Shown here piece after piece: positions 6,505 through 15,151 of a DNA stretch of 41,120 nt; the first letter of the stretch is position 1, and every line of letters begins with the position of its first letter. The position numbers were made by a program, and so were the translations under genes. Under the pieces are notes generated by a model, which worked only from the letters and a program-made list of their open reading frames with translations, was not told where the DNA came from and did not search any database. The DNA is from an uncultured Collinsella sp. (GTDB taxonomy: Bacteria; Actinomycetota; Coriobacteriia; Coriobacteriales; Coriobacteriaceae): positions 1-41,120 of the forward strand of contig CABUQW010000016.1 in NCBI GenBank assembly GCA_902493895.1. The letters are read 5' to 3'.

Positions 6505-7584
6505 ATGGCAGATTCCAAGCAGGCTCCACTCGACGCCGCGGCAGCCGCCAAAGCAGCATTTGCTTCGGTCCAGGACAAGCCGTTCCCTAACGACATCTTT
6601 ACGGCTCCCGAGCTCCGTTGGGCTGTGATCGGTTGCGGCGTTATTGCCAACCAGATGGCTCAGTCCCTTGCCCTGGCCGGCCGCAAGCTTACGGGCGTTG
6701 CCAACCGCACGCTCACCAAGGCTCAGACTTTTGCCGACCAGTACGGCGTCGAGAAGGTCTATGACACGGTTGAGGATCTCTACGCCGATCCTGACATCGA
6801 CGCCGTCTACATCACCACCCCGCACAACACCCATATCACCTATCTGCGCGCCGCCCTGGCGGCCGGCAAGCACGTTCTCTGCGAGAAGGCCATCACGCTC
6901 AACTCCGCCGAGCTCGATGAGGCCCGCGCCATTGCCGCCGAACACAACGTGGTCCTTATGGACGCTACCACGGTGCTCCACATGCCCTTGTATCAAGAGC
7001 TGCGCCGCCGCATGGATGCCGGCGAGTTTGGCCGCATGAACCTCGCTCAGCTCAACTTTGGTAGCTACAAGGAGTACGGCGACCTGACCAACCGTTTCTA
7101 CAATCGCAACCTCGCCGGCGGTGCCATGCTCGATATTGGCGTATACGCCCTGTCCGTCATGCGCCTGTTTATGGCGAGCCAGCCCGTCGAGGTCGTGTCT
7201 CTGGGTAACACCTGCGAGACCGGCGTGGACGTTGCAGGCGGCATCGTCTGCCGCAATGCCGAGCAGCAGCTGGGCGTCGTGAGCCTTACGCTCCACTCCA
7301 AGCAGCCAAAGCGCTCGGTTATCAGCTTTGACAATTGCTATGTCGAGGTCAACGAGTATCCGCGCGCCGATCACGCGACGATCGTGTGGACCGCGGACGG
7401 TCATCGCGAGGAGGTCGCCGCGGGCACCGAGGCTTATGCCCTGTGCTACGAGATGGCTGACCTCGAGCAGGCCGTCGCCGGCGACGATTCCAAGCGTGAG
7501 CTTCTGGATTATGCTTCTGATGTGATGGAGCTCATGACCAAGCTCCGCGCCGATTGGGGAGTCGTCTACCCCGAGGAGGAGTAA
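6505..7584 (+). CDS. Gfo/Idh/MocA-family NAD(P)-dependent oxidoreductase
   Basis: It probably oxidises or reduces a sugar or polyol derivative with NAD(P); the substrate cannot be told. The 359-aa product has a Rossmann motif at about 39-48 (WAVIGCGVIA) and the family lysine in CEKAIT (K128). The C-terminal substrate domain carries GGAMLDIGVYAL. It has an unusual N-terminal extension of about 35 residues, Ala rich, before the nucleotide fold; no signal peptide is evident. The start is ATG after aggaga. The DeoR-type regulator begins 3 bp downstream, so the two form an operon and the regulator probably senses a related phosphosugar (inference). Confidence 0.88.
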   Translation: MADSKQAPLDAAAAAKAAFASVQDKPFPNDIFTAPELRWAVIGCGVIANQMAQSLALAGRKLTGVANRTLTKAQTFADQYGVEKVYDTVEDLYADPDIDAVYITTPHNTHITYLRAALAAGKHVLCEKAITLNSAELDEARAIAAEHNVVLMDATTVLHMPLYQELRRRMDAGEFGRMNLAQLNFGSYKEYGDLTNRFYNRNLAGGAMLDIGVYALSVMRLFMASQPVEVVSLGNTCETGVDVAGGIVCRNAEQQLGVVSLTLHSKQPKRSVISFDNCYVEVNEYPRADHATIVWTADGHREEVAAGTEAYALCYEMADLEQAVAGDDSKRELLDYASDVMELMTKLRADWGVVYPEEE

Positions 7585-7587
7585 GCG

Positions 7588-8334
7588 ATGCTTGCGGAAG
7601 ATAGGCTCAATACGATCGTGTCGATGGTGCAGCAGGCTGGCTCGGTAACGGTGCCCGAGCTTGCCGATGCCCTGGGCGTGACGGCCTCTACCATTCGACG
7701 CGACCTACAGACGCTCGACCGAGCGCACCGCATCGCCAAGGTGCACGGTGGCGCGACAAGTCTTGAGCGCGCGCACGTGACGCGCGACCTAACGATCAGT
7801 GAGCGCAGTGATCTCCATAACGACGACAAGGAGCGTATCTGCGCCCGCGCCGCGGCGCTCGTGGAGCCCGAGAGCTTTGTGTACATCGATTCGGGTTCGA
7901 CAACGCTCAGACTCATCGAGCATCTTCCGCATCTCGAATCGGTCACCTATGTGACTGATTCCGTGCTCCATGCTCAGCATCTCGCTGTGCGCGGCATGCG
8001 CACCGTGGTGCTGGGCGGCGAGCTTAAACCCGAGACCGAGGCGCTCGTTGGCCCCGATGCTCTGGCAACCCTAGACCGCTACAACTTTAACTGCGGCTTT
8101 TGGGGTTCTAACGGCATTGCCGCCGAGCAGGGCTTTACGACGCCCGATATCGAGGAGGCACAAGTAAAGCGTATCTCGATGCGCCATACGGCCAAGCGCT
8201 TCGTAATCTCGGACGCCAGTAAATTTGGCATGGTGGCGCCCGTCAAGTTCGCGGACTTCCGTGACGCAACGATTATTACCGCAGGCGATGTCCCTGCCAA
8301 GTACCGGGCAATGGACAACGTCATCACGGTCTAA
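7588..8334 (+). CDS. DeoR/GlpR-family transcriptional regulator
   Basis: It is a sugar-phosphate-responsive DNA-binding protein of 248 aa, the normal length. The N-terminal winged helix is visible at about residues 5-57 (VPELADALGVTASTIRRDL), followed by the family signature KVHGGA. The C-terminal DeoRC sensor domain has YIDSGSTTLRLIEHL and the GxNGI segment (GSNGIAAEQGFTTPD). It is co-transcribed with the oxidoreductase and likely regulates that operon through the palindromes at 6273-6504 (inference). Confidence 0.9.
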   Translation: MLAEDRLNTIVSMVQQAGSVTVPELADALGVTASTIRRDLQTLDRAHRIAKVHGGATSLERAHVTRDLTISERSDLHNDDKERICARAAALVEPESFVYIDSGSTTLRLIEHLPHLESVTYVTDSVLHAQHLAVRGMRTVVLGGELKPETEALVGPDALATLDRYNFNCGFWGSNGIAAEQGFTTPDIEEAQVKRISMRHTAKRFVISDASKFGMVAPVKFADFRDATIITAGDVPAKYRAMDNVITV

Positions 8335-8380
8335 CAGCAGGGGACGGGCTAAGGCCAAAACCATTTAGTTTTCTCAATAG

Positions 8381-8417
8381 AAAAGCGGCAACGTCCATCA
8401 CGGGCGTTGCAGCTTTT
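8381..8417 (+). terminator. Terminator after the DeoR-type gene
   Basis: AAAAGCGGCAACG (8381-8393) pairs with CGTTGCAGCTTTT (8405-8417) with one unpaired base. The A-rich 5' arm and T-rich 3' arm are typical of an intrinsic terminator. Confidence 0.75.
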
Positions 8418-8433
8418 GTTGTCTACCGGTTTG

Positions 8434-8649
8434 TCTAAGTCTGTAACAACTAGACCGTTAAAAGTGGGCCAGGTGTTACAGATTGAGATACTTCCGAACC
8501 GCGCCGTCCCTTTGTCTCAATCTGTAACATCTGAGCTTGATTTTGCCGAGTTACTGTTACAGATTGAGATTTTCCCTTAAGGGGGATTCGAATGTCTCGA
8601 TCTGTAACAGATAGGCCGGAAAATGAGCTCTAACTGTTACAGATCGAGA
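8434..8649. repeat. Array of six 15-nt repeats in alternating orientation, about 40-bp period
   Basis: The repeat TGTTACAGATTGAGA (or its complement) starts at 8434, 8474, 8515, 8555, 8595 and 8635. Orientation alternates strictly (reverse, forward, reverse, forward, reverse, forward). Spacers are 25, 26, 25, 25 and 25 nt and unrelated in sequence. The last two copies share an A-to-G change (GATCGAGA type); the first is more diverged. The array lies between the convergent deoR-like and rluA-like genes. No CRISPR feature applies, because CRISPR repeats do not alternate and no cas genes are present. Its function is unknown. Confidence 0.85.
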
Positions 8650-8719
8650 CGTTTTGGGACCGCGGCTGAGCCATTGCGACAAAGCCACCACAAAGGTGCC
8701 TGTCCCTTTTTGGCAGGTT

Positions 8720-9379
8720 TTAGGGCTCCCAGGGGCAGGGGGCTTCGATGTGGATGTGCTCGCCGGTTACGGGATGCGTGAAGGACACGCTGTGGGCGTG
8801 GAGCATCAGGCCGCAGGGGCGCGGCGTTCCGTACAGGTCGTCGCCAACCAGGGGATGATGCTCGCTTGCCAGGTGCACACGGATTTGGTGCTTGCGGCCG
8901 GTGAGCAACTCGACATCGATATACGAGCGCGTGGGCAGGCCACGACGGCTCTTAAGGCGTTTGAGCACCTTCACGCGCGTTTGAGAGGGCTTGCCGCTGG
9001 CGCCGACGCGCATCTTGCGGCTGTCGTGACGGTCGCGGGCGATGGGCTTGTCGATGAGCTTTTCGTTCCAGTCGATCTTGCCCTCGGCGAGCGCTAGGTA
9101 GTGCTTTTCGAAAGCGTGGTCGATAATCATCTGGTCAAAGGCGGGCTGCGTCTGCTTGTCGAGCGAGAACAGCACCACGCCGGTGGTGTCACGGTCCAGG
9201 CGATTGAGCGGCTGCATGTCGGTCGCGGCAAAGCCGTCGCCCATCGCCAGCAGCAGGTCGCTGGCGTAGTCGGTGAGCGTGCGCTCGCCGGTGCCGTCGC
9301 CGTGGACGATCATGCCGGCGGGCTTGTCGATGGCCATGAGCCAGGCGTCGCAGTAGAGGACTTGAGGTTCTTCGTTCAC
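8720..9379 (-). CDS. RluA-family 23S rRNA/tRNA pseudouridine synthase
   Basis: It isomerises specific uridines in RNA to pseudouridine. The 219 aa match the size of E. coli RluA, with no S4 domain. The catalytic motif is LNRLDRDTTG with Asp62; the usual His of HRLD is replaced by Asn59. Downstream segments RKHQIRVHLA and GDDLYG are family hallmarks. The ATG is preceded by AAAGG. It lies 15 bp downstream of the U32 gene on the same strand, so two RNA-modification genes probably form one operon. Which uridine is modified is not determinable. Confidence 0.88.
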   Translation of the reverse strand: MNEEPQVLYCDAWLMAIDKPAGMIVHGDGTGERTLTDYASDLLLAMGDGFAATDMQPLNRLDRDTTGVVLFSLDKQTQPAFDQMIIDHAFEKHYLALAEGKIDWNEKLIDKPIARDRHDSRKMRVGASGKPSQTRVKVLKRLKSRRGLPTRSYIDVELLTGRKHQIRVHLASEHHPLVGDDLYGTPRPCGLMLHAHSVSFTHPVTGEHIHIEAPCPWEP

Positions 9380-9394
9380 GTGTAAGCCTTTCGG

Positions 9395-11890
9395 TTAGCT
9401 AATTCCCACAAACATGCAGCCCGAAGTCGCCCCGCGCAGGCGGGCGGCGGGCTTGCGGCCGGCTTGAGCTGCCTCGACGGCGCGACGGACGCGAGCGACG
9501 GCACGGGCGATCTCATCCGTCTCGAGTAGCGTTCCGTCCACCATGAGACGACGCACGCCGGCATCGAGCAGCTGAGGAACCTGAGGCGTGAGGTCGATGG
9601 GGTAGGCGTCGTACAGGCGTGAGCGGCCGTGGATGTCGGTACGCACCGGCATGACCTTTCCGTCGATATTCTTGAGCGAGAGCTTGCGGGCACGCAGGCG
9701 GCAGTTGGCGCAATCGTGGATGCAGCCGTTGGCAACCTGCAGAATGCAATGCTCGCTTGTCATGACGCGCGGGCGGCCAAAGACGGTGATGCCCAGAGCC
9801 GCGGGCGCGGCGGCGCCGAGCGAGACAATCTCGTCGAGCGTGATCTCGGGCGAGAGCCAAAACGCACCGGCTCCGCGCCCGGCAAGCGCCTCCATGCAGG
9901 GCGTGTTGTGCACCGGCAGGCAAGAGCGAATCTCGGCCGTGGCGCCAACCTGGGCGGCCAGGGCAAGCTCAGAGATGTTGCCAATAGCGACCGTGGCGCC
10001 GGCAACAACCCACGGGTCGACGCGTACGTGGTCAACGGCGCGGCAGACCTCGTCGAGCACGGGTACGATGCCCTGCTCAAATGCATCGGCGGGGGAGAGC
10101 TCGGCCGCATCGAGCGCGTCGGTGGTCATGTAGATGCGCGTTACACCCTCGGCACGAGCGGCCTCGGCGGCCTCGAGCGAGGTGACGGTGGCGCAGATCT
10201 GCGGCTCATCGCGGTAGTGCTCGGGCGCGGGGCGGGAATCACTGGTTACAATCGCCGGCAGCTCGAGCGTTTTCGCGCGCTCCTCGTACGGTGCCAGAAT
10301 GGCCTCTTCCAGCGCCTTACAAGCGGCGGCGCGCACCTTGTGCACGGCGGAAAAGCCCATACCGCAGCCGGCGTCGAGCGAAACGTCAAAGCTTGCGGCC
10401 TCAAAGGGAGAGGAGCCCATGCGCCCGACGTGCTCAACCAGATCGGATGCCTCGACGGCGCGGGTCTTGGCAGCCTCGACGGTAAAGCCCGTGGCCGTGG
10501 CCGTAAGCGAAGGGTCGTCGCAGCAGGTGAGCGTAACGGTAAACGGCTCGCCCAGGCGCGCCACGACGGACACGTCAACAGCTCGGCGGCGCAGCACATC
10601 GCGCTTGAGCGCGGCGCCGGCGGCGTCGATGGCGCGCTGACTGCGAATCACGCGGACGCGGCAGCCCTCGGGCATGCTGCGGGGCACGCGGCACTCGATG
10701 ATGTCGCCCGCGGCGGCATCATCGGCGGCGATGGTGGTCAGGAACTGGTCGAACTCATCGTCATGGCGAAGCTCCAGCAGGTCGCCCTTGCCAACGGGCT
10801 CAAACAACTCAATGCGGGCGATGGCAGCGCGGCGACGGCGGTCGTCGGGCTTGAGCCCGCGCACATCGCGGTTGGCCAGACGGCTGCCCAGCACCGTGCC
10901 CACGATCTGGCCGCGGTTGTTGGAGCGCTCGTAGCTCATCATCTCGTCGCCCGAGGTACCGTCCTGATAGGCGTGCGTAAAGTCGCGGTTAAAGCAGCGC
11001 TTGAGCTGGCGCTGGCGGGCGGCATCCTCATCCTTAGAGGTCGAAACATCGGCAAGCATGTCATCAATCTGATGACGATACACGTCGACGATGGAATACA
11101 CGTAATCAGGCGCCTTCATGCGGCCCTCGAGCTTGAGCGATGCGGCGCCGGCGTCATACAGACGGCGAACAAGCTGCGAAGTGTTGGTGTCGCGTGGGCA
11201 CAGCGCGCGCTCGCGACCGGCGGGGGAGAGCGCGCGACCGTTCTCGTCGATTAGTTCGTAAGGCAGGCGACAAGGCTGAGCGCACATGCCGCGATTGGCC
11301 GAGCGGCCCGCCATGGCAAAGCTCGACAGCAGGCATAGACCCGAGTAGCAAAAGCAGATGGCGCCGTGGCTAAAGACCTCAAGGTCAACATCGGGCGCAG
11401 CGTCGTGAATGGTGGCAATCTCGTCGATGGAAAGCTCGCGCGAGAGGGTCACGCGGTCGGCGCCCTGCTCACGGCACCAGATGGTTCCGCGGTCGTCATG
11501 GATGTTCGCCTGGGTCGAGATGTGTGTCTCGATGCCGGGCATGGTGCGCTTGACCTCAAAGAACAGGCCCCAGTCCTGGATGATGAAGGCGTCGGCGCCC
11601 AGCGTGGAGCAGCGATGGATGAGTTGCAGTGCATCGCTCATCTCGGACTGCTTGATGACGATGTTGACCGTGACGTAGACGCGCGAGCCGGCTAGATGCG
11701 CGGCGCGGCAGGCCTGCTCAAAGGCCTCGTCGGTAAAGTTCGTTGCCTTGCGGCGGGCGTTGAAGCTGCCCATACCGCAGTAGATGGCGTCTGCCCCGGC
11801 GGCGAGCGCGGCGGCAAAGGGCTCCGGGCCTCCGGCGGGGGCCAAAAGCTCGGGCCTGCGGTTGGTGGTTCGGCTGGCGGTTGCGGTCAT
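9395..11890 (-). CDS. U32 family protein (RlhA/TrhP-like RNA hydroxylation factor)
   Basis: Proteins annotated as peptidase U32 include E. coli RlhA (23S rRNA C2501 hydroxylation) and TrhP (tRNA U34 hydroxylation). The 831-aa length and architecture fit the RlhA type: an N-terminal U32 domain (ELLAPAGGPEPFAAAL, residues about 14-29), then a Cys-rich segment at about 180-212 (CFCYSGLCLLSS, MCAQPCR), a middle DUF3656-like domain and a C-terminal barrel with CIHDCANCR. The start ATG is preceded by AAAGGCAGGAT. The exact RNA target is inferred, not shown. Confidence 0.82.
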   Translation of the reverse strand: MTATASRTTNRRPELLAPAGGPEPFAAALAAGADAIYCGMGSFNARRKATNFTDEAFEQACRAAHLAGSRVYVTVNIVIKQSEMSDALQLIHRCSTLGADAFIIQDWGLFFEVKRTMPGIETHISTQANIHDDRGTIWCREQGADRVTLSRELSIDEIATIHDAAPDVDLEVFSHGAICFCYSGLCLLSSFAMAGRSANRGMCAQPCRLPYELIDENGRALSPAGRERALCPRDTNTSQLVRRLYDAGAASLKLEGRMKAPDYVYSIVDVYRHQIDDMLADVSTSKDEDAARQRQLKRCFNRDFTHAYQDGTSGDEMMSYERSNNRGQIVGTVLGSRLANRDVRGLKPDDRRRRAAIARIELFEPVGKGDLLELRHDDEFDQFLTTIAADDAAAGDIIECRVPRSMPEGCRVRVIRSQRAIDAAGAALKRDVLRRRAVDVSVVARLGEPFTVTLTCCDDPSLTATATGFTVEAAKTRAVEASDLVEHVGRMGSSPFEAASFDVSLDAGCGMGFSAVHKVRAAACKALEEAILAPYEERAKTLELPAIVTSDSRPAPEHYRDEPQICATVTSLEAAEAARAEGVTRIYMTTDALDAAELSPADAFEQGIVPVLDEVCRAVDHVRVDPWVVAGATVAIGNISELALAAQVGATAEIRSCLPVHNTPCMEALAGRGAGAFWLSPEITLDEIVSLGAAAPAALGITVFGRPRVMTSEHCILQVANGCIHDCANCRLRARKLSLKNIDGKVMPVRTDIHGRSRLYDAYPIDLTPQVPQLLDAGVRRLMVDGTLLETDEIARAVARVRRAVEAAQAGRKPAARLRGATSGCMFVGIS

Positions 11891-12209
11891 ATCCTGCCTT
11901 TCAAAATGCTCAGATACTTAAAAGTATAGTGGTGCCGTTGCGGTGGACGATGCCCACAGCCTAAGCAGGACAAAGTCTTCAGCAGCTTCTCGGGAAAAGG
12001 GATCAGTTTTCAGGCAGGTCGCCAGTCACGCCGCTCATCGGCCCGTACGCGCCGTTGGGCGATAAAATATTCTCGCAGCGTGATAATAATCTTGCATTAC
12101 GCGGAAACCTTGAGTACCATCCCAATCAAGCGCGGTGTTCAGACCGAACTGTGCCTCCCGGTGTGAACGCCGCGCTCACGCTTTCTCAACTGATCGTAAG
12201 GAGATAAAC
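11891..12209. promoter_or_regulatory. Divergent intergenic region between the U32 gene and ridA
   Basis: No gene is seen. On the minus strand a TATACT (11923-11928) inside the palindrome ATACTTAAAAGTAT (11914-11927) is a likely -10 for the U32-rluA operon. On the plus strand GCGCGGTGTTCA (12130-12141) can pair with TGAACGCCGCGC (12164-12175) through 12 bp with one G-U, forming a strong hairpin 34 nt before the ridA start. It may be a regulatory leader. Confidence 0.4.
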
Positions 12210-12587
12210 ATGAGCAAGACCGTCGTGTCTTCCGATAACGCACCCGCAGCCATCGGCCCGTATTCCCCCGGTATCCAGGCCGGCAACATGGTGTTCCTGT
12301 CCGGCCAGCTGGGCATCGATCCCGCGACCGGCAAGATGCCCGAGGGCGTCGAGGCCCAGGCCAAGCAGTCCCTCGCCAACGTCGAGGCCTTGCTGACCGC
12401 TGCCGGCGCCACCTTTGCCGATGTCGTCAAGACCACGGTCTACCTGGCCGACATCGCCGACTTCGCTGCCGTGAACGAGATCTACGCCTCCAAGTTCGAG
12501 GCTCCGTTCCCCGCGCGCAGCGCCTTCCAGGTTGCCGCCCTTCCGGCTGGCGGTCTGGTCGAGATCGAGGTCGTCGCCGCTCTCTAA
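12210..12587 (+). CDS. ridA: RidA-family 2-iminobutanoate/2-iminopropanoate deaminase
   Basis: RidA hydrolyses reactive imines and enamines such as 2-aminoacrylate-derived iminopropanoate to ketoacids and ammonia. The 125-aa product has the family pattern AAIGPYSPGIQAGNMVFLSGQLG and the C-terminal RSAFQVAALPAGGLVEIE, including the substrate-binding Arg and Glu. The frame is open further upstream, but ATG at 12210 with AAGGAGAT is the clear start. Diaminopropionate ammonia-lyase, encoded at 28788-30002, releases aminoacrylate, so RidA may protect the cell during purine catabolism (inference). Confidence 0.93.
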   Translation: MSKTVVSSDNAPAAIGPYSPGIQAGNMVFLSGQLGIDPATGKMPEGVEAQAKQSLANVEALLTAAGATFADVVKTTVYLADIADFAAVNEIYASKFEAPFPARSAFQVAALPAGGLVEIEVVAAL

Positions 12588-12616
12588 GGCGTTGGCCACA
12601 ACTAAACATGACATGC

Positions 12617-12656
12617 AAAAAGACCCTGCAGCGCGTGCGAGCTGCAGGGTCTTTTG
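12617..12656. terminator. Bidirectional terminator between ridA and the regulator
   Basis: A 14-15-bp perfect stem (AAAGACCCTGCAGC with GCTGCAGGGTCTTTT) with A-rich and T-rich ends serves both the plus-strand ridA and the minus-strand regulator gene. Confidence 0.9.
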
Positions 12657-12699
12657 TCAAGTGACGGGTCGCTTGTGGAGCCGCGCTCCATTTTGCTCG

Positions 12700-13356
12700 T
12701 TAGCCCTCCTTGCGAACTTTTTGCAGGTAGCGGTAGACGCTGGGCTCCGAGATGCCCAGCGCGGTGGCGGCGCAGGCCACGGCGCCCTTGAGCATGAACA
12801 CCCCGTTGCCGTTGAGGTGGCGAATGACGTCCACGCGGTCGCTCTGACCAAGCGACGCTACATCCAGCCCGCGCGCGCTCAGCAACTCGGCAATGCTGCG
12901 GTCGATGAGCTCCTGTGTGGACTCCGAAAGGCTTTCGACCTCGATAGGGGCGGGCTCCGTGCGCGTCGGCGCTGCGTCGAAGCACGCCATGAGCTGCTGC
13001 GCCATGGCGTTGATGGAGCGTACTGTGGAAAGGTCGGTGTTGACGCAGAGCATACCGACGATCTCGTCATTCTCGCGGATAAAGTACGTCGCTGACTCCA
13101 ACGTCTTGCCGCCGGCACCGCGCCCCTCGTAGCCCGTAATAAACGGCAGGTCGCGATACTTGGGGTCGTGCATGATCTTGAGCGCCAGATCGGTGGCGGG
13201 GCCGCCGACCTTGCGGCCGCTCACGATGCCGTTGCGAATATCGACGATGGCGTGGTCGGGATCCGAGAAATCGTGCAGCACGATTTCACTGTTTTTGCCG
13301 AGTATCTGCTCCAGAAAATCGACCATCGGCAAAAAGCGGCGTACGGTCTCGTTCAC
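12700..13356 (-). CDS. YheO/DauR-like PAS-HTH transcriptional regulator (copy 1)
   Basis: The 218-aa product has the YheO-like PAS domain at the N-terminus (EIVLHDFSD, IVSGRKVGGPATDLAL, YFIRENDEIVGMLCVN) and a C-terminal helix-turn-helix (AATALGISEPSVYRYL). The open frame extends further, but GTG at 13356 has AAAGGAG six bases upstream and gives the start MNETVRRFLP. It is divergent from the NCS2 permease gene and so probably controls that operon, with an unknown purine-related ligand. It is related to the regulator at 27857-28510, which shares the HDF/HDL, SGRK and DxS domain order. Confidence 0.85.
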   Translation of the reverse strand: MNETVRRFLPMVDFLEQILGKNSEIVLHDFSDPDHAIVDIRNGIVSGRKVGGPATDLALKIMHDPKYRDLPFITGYEGRGAGGKTLESATYFIRENDEIVGMLCVNTDLSTVRSINAMAQQLMACFDAAPTRTEPAPIEVESLSESTQELIDRSIAELLSARGLDVASLGQSDRVDVIRHLNGNGVFMLKGAVACAATALGISEPSVYRYLQKVRKEG

Positions 13357-13708
13357 GGGCAACTCCTTTGAGTGAAATCGGAAATGTTCATAACAATTTT
13401 TTCTCATGGTAACACGCTGCCCATCATCTCGTATATCCGCAGGTACATTGCGTAATACAGATGAGCGGTAGATATTTGGCGGTAAACGGTTGACCAAAAG
13501 AAAAGTTAGATGTTATTTTGACCAGACACTTTCATGACCTGCGGAAATGCGTTAATTCAGCTGAAGAATAGTCTGATAACAAAAAATTATTATTGAGAAT
13601 GAGAATCATCTTTAATACGATATGCAATGAAGGCACAACCTCAACCCCGCACTGCGTCACAATAGAGCGTTAGATGCGAAAACAACTACTTCGAGGATTG
13701 GTGGTCAA
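13357..13708. promoter_or_regulatory. Divergent promoter region, regulator / NCS2 permease
   Basis: No gene is seen in 352 nt; the sequence is clearly AT-richer than its flanks. TGAGAATGAGAATCA at 13594-13608 resembles a 7-1-7 Fur box (TGATAAT-N-ATTATCA) with about three mismatches, which would be of interest for an iron-heavy pathway. The permease Shine-Dalgarno sequence is gaggattgg just before 13709. Exact promoters are not certain. Confidence 0.35.
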
Positions 13709-15103
13709 ATGACCCAGGAGACGGTTACGAACGGCACTGAAGCCCTGTTCACTCGCGAAGGCATGCCTCCCGTTAAGGAAATGATCCCGTGTGCCCTTCA
13801 GCACGTACTGGCATCGTTTGCCGGCATCATTACCCCGGCGGTCATCATGGCCGGCGTCTACGGCTTTAATAGCCAGCAGAGCACCGACATCATCCAGGTC
13901 GCGCTCATTCTTTCGGCGATCGATACGGCCCTTCAGGCCTTCGCTCCCTTCCGTCGCATCGGCGGCGGCCTGCCCATCGTCATGGGCGTTTCGTTCGCGT
14001 TCCTGCCGGCCCTGCAGGCCATGGGTGCCTCGGGCTTTAGCTTTGGTGCGCTGCTGGGTGGCGAGATCGTCGGCGGCGCCGTCGCGGTCCTCTTTGGTCT
14101 GGCCTACAGCAAGATCAAGTGGCTGTTCCCACCCGTCGTGACCGGTACGGTCATCTTCTCCATTGGCGTCTCTCTCTATCCCACGGCCGTCAAGTATATG
14201 GCCGGCGGTATGGGTACGCCGCTGTGGGGCACCCCGCAGGCCTGGTGCGTCGCTCTTATCACCTTCGCCGTGGTCTTTGCGCTCGCCAACTTTGGCAAGG
14301 GCACGCTCAAGCTGGGATCCGTGTTCTTTGGCATGATCGTTGGCATGATCGTCTCCATCCCCTTTGGCATGATCGACTTCTCCAGCGTCGCCACCGCTCA
14401 GGTCTTCGCCCTTCCCAAGCTCATGCCCTACGCGCTCGAGTTTGATCCCGAGGTCTGCATTACCCTCGCCGTCGTGTTCCCCATGGTTGCTATTCAGGTT
14501 ATCGGTGACGTCTCCGCCGCCTGCCTGGGCTCCATCGACCGTATGCCCACCGAGCGTGAGCTCTCCGGCGCTATCGTGTCCCAGGGCCTCACCTCTATGG
14601 TCGGCGGCCTGCTGGGCGGTCTTCCCACCAGCGCCCTTGGCCAGAATGTGGGCATCATCTGCTCCAACAAGGTCGTCAACAAGTGGGTCTTTGTGATCAT
14701 CGCGGCCGTCTTTGCCATCGCCGGCCTGTTCCCGCAGCTTTCTGCCGTCCTTTCCGCTATCCCGCAGCCCGTCATCGGCGGCGCGACCGTCGGCGTCTTT
14801 GGCACCATCACCATGAACGGCGTGCGCATGTTCACCCGCGAGGGCCTCACGCAGCGCACTACCACTATCGTCGGCACCTCCGTCGTCTTTGGCCTGGGTA
14901 TCTGGATGGCCAGCGGTTGCCTTGCCGGCGAGGGTATGCCCGCCTGGGTGTCCACCGTCATCGGCTCCAATGCCGTAACCCCCACCGCCATCATGGCCAT
15001 TGTCCTTAACCTGATCCTTCCGCAGACGCCGGTCGTGGCTCAGCATATCGATGCTGCCAAGGACGCTGCCGTGGATCTGGTCTTGCCCGAGAGCAAGAAG
15101 TAA
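13709..15103 (+). CDS. NCS2/NAT-family purine (urate/xanthine) permease
   Basis: It is a membrane symporter of the nucleobase-ascorbate transporter family. The 464-aa product has many hydrophobic segments. QHVLASFAG lies in the first helix, and the NAT signature QNVGIICSN begins at Gln312, where position nine is Asn rather than the common Thr/Ser/Arg. That difference may tune substrate choice. Since the downstream genes act on purines, urate or xanthine is the likely substrate. In E. coli the matching cluster also carries NCS2 genes (uacT/xanQ-like). It is the first gene of the run through ssnA, ygfK and xdh. Confidence 0.9.
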   Translation: MTQETVTNGTEALFTREGMPPVKEMIPCALQHVLASFAGIITPAVIMAGVYGFNSQQSTDIIQVALILSAIDTALQAFAPFRRIGGGLPIVMGVSFAFLPALQAMGASGFSFGALLGGEIVGGAVAVLFGLAYSKIKWLFPPVVTGTVIFSIGVSLYPTAVKYMAGGMGTPLWGTPQAWCVALITFAVVFALANFGKGTLKLGSVFFGMIVGMIVSIPFGMIDFSSVATAQVFALPKLMPYALEFDPEVCITLAVVFPMVAIQVIGDVSAACLGSIDRMPTERELSGAIVSQGLTSMVGGLLGGLPTSALGQNVGIICSNKVVNKWVFVIIAAVFAIAGLFPQLSAVLSAIPQPVIGGATVGVFGTITMNGVRMFTREGLTQRTTTIVGTSVVFGLGIWMASGCLAGEGMPAWVSTVIGSNAVTPTAIMAIVLNLILPQTPVVAQHIDAAKDAAVDLVLPESKK

Positions 15104-15119
15104 CCAATTCGGTGCTATT

Positions 15120-15151
15120 CGTCGGCGGACGCATCGCCTCGTCCGCCGACG
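15120..15151 (+). other. GC-rich hairpin between the permease gene and ssnA
   Basis: CGTCGGCGGAC (15120-15130) pairs with GTCCGCCGACG (15141-15151), but there is no T-tract. Two smaller hairpins follow at about 15154-15170 (GCGGC/GCCGC) and about 15175-15193. They are likely mRNA 3'-end or processing structures inside the operon. Confidence 0.5.

Noticed and set aside
8434..8649. CRISPR array
   Set aside because: Repeats are only 15 nt and alternate in orientation, copy 1 is diverged, and no cas genes are in the window.
9629..11254. A 541-aa plus-strand open frame inside the U32 gene
   Set aside because: Antisense shadow; the minus strand encodes the conserved U32 motifs.
13670..15046. A 458-aa minus-strand open frame across the permease gene
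   Set aside because: Gly/Asp/His-rich shadow of a membrane protein gene.
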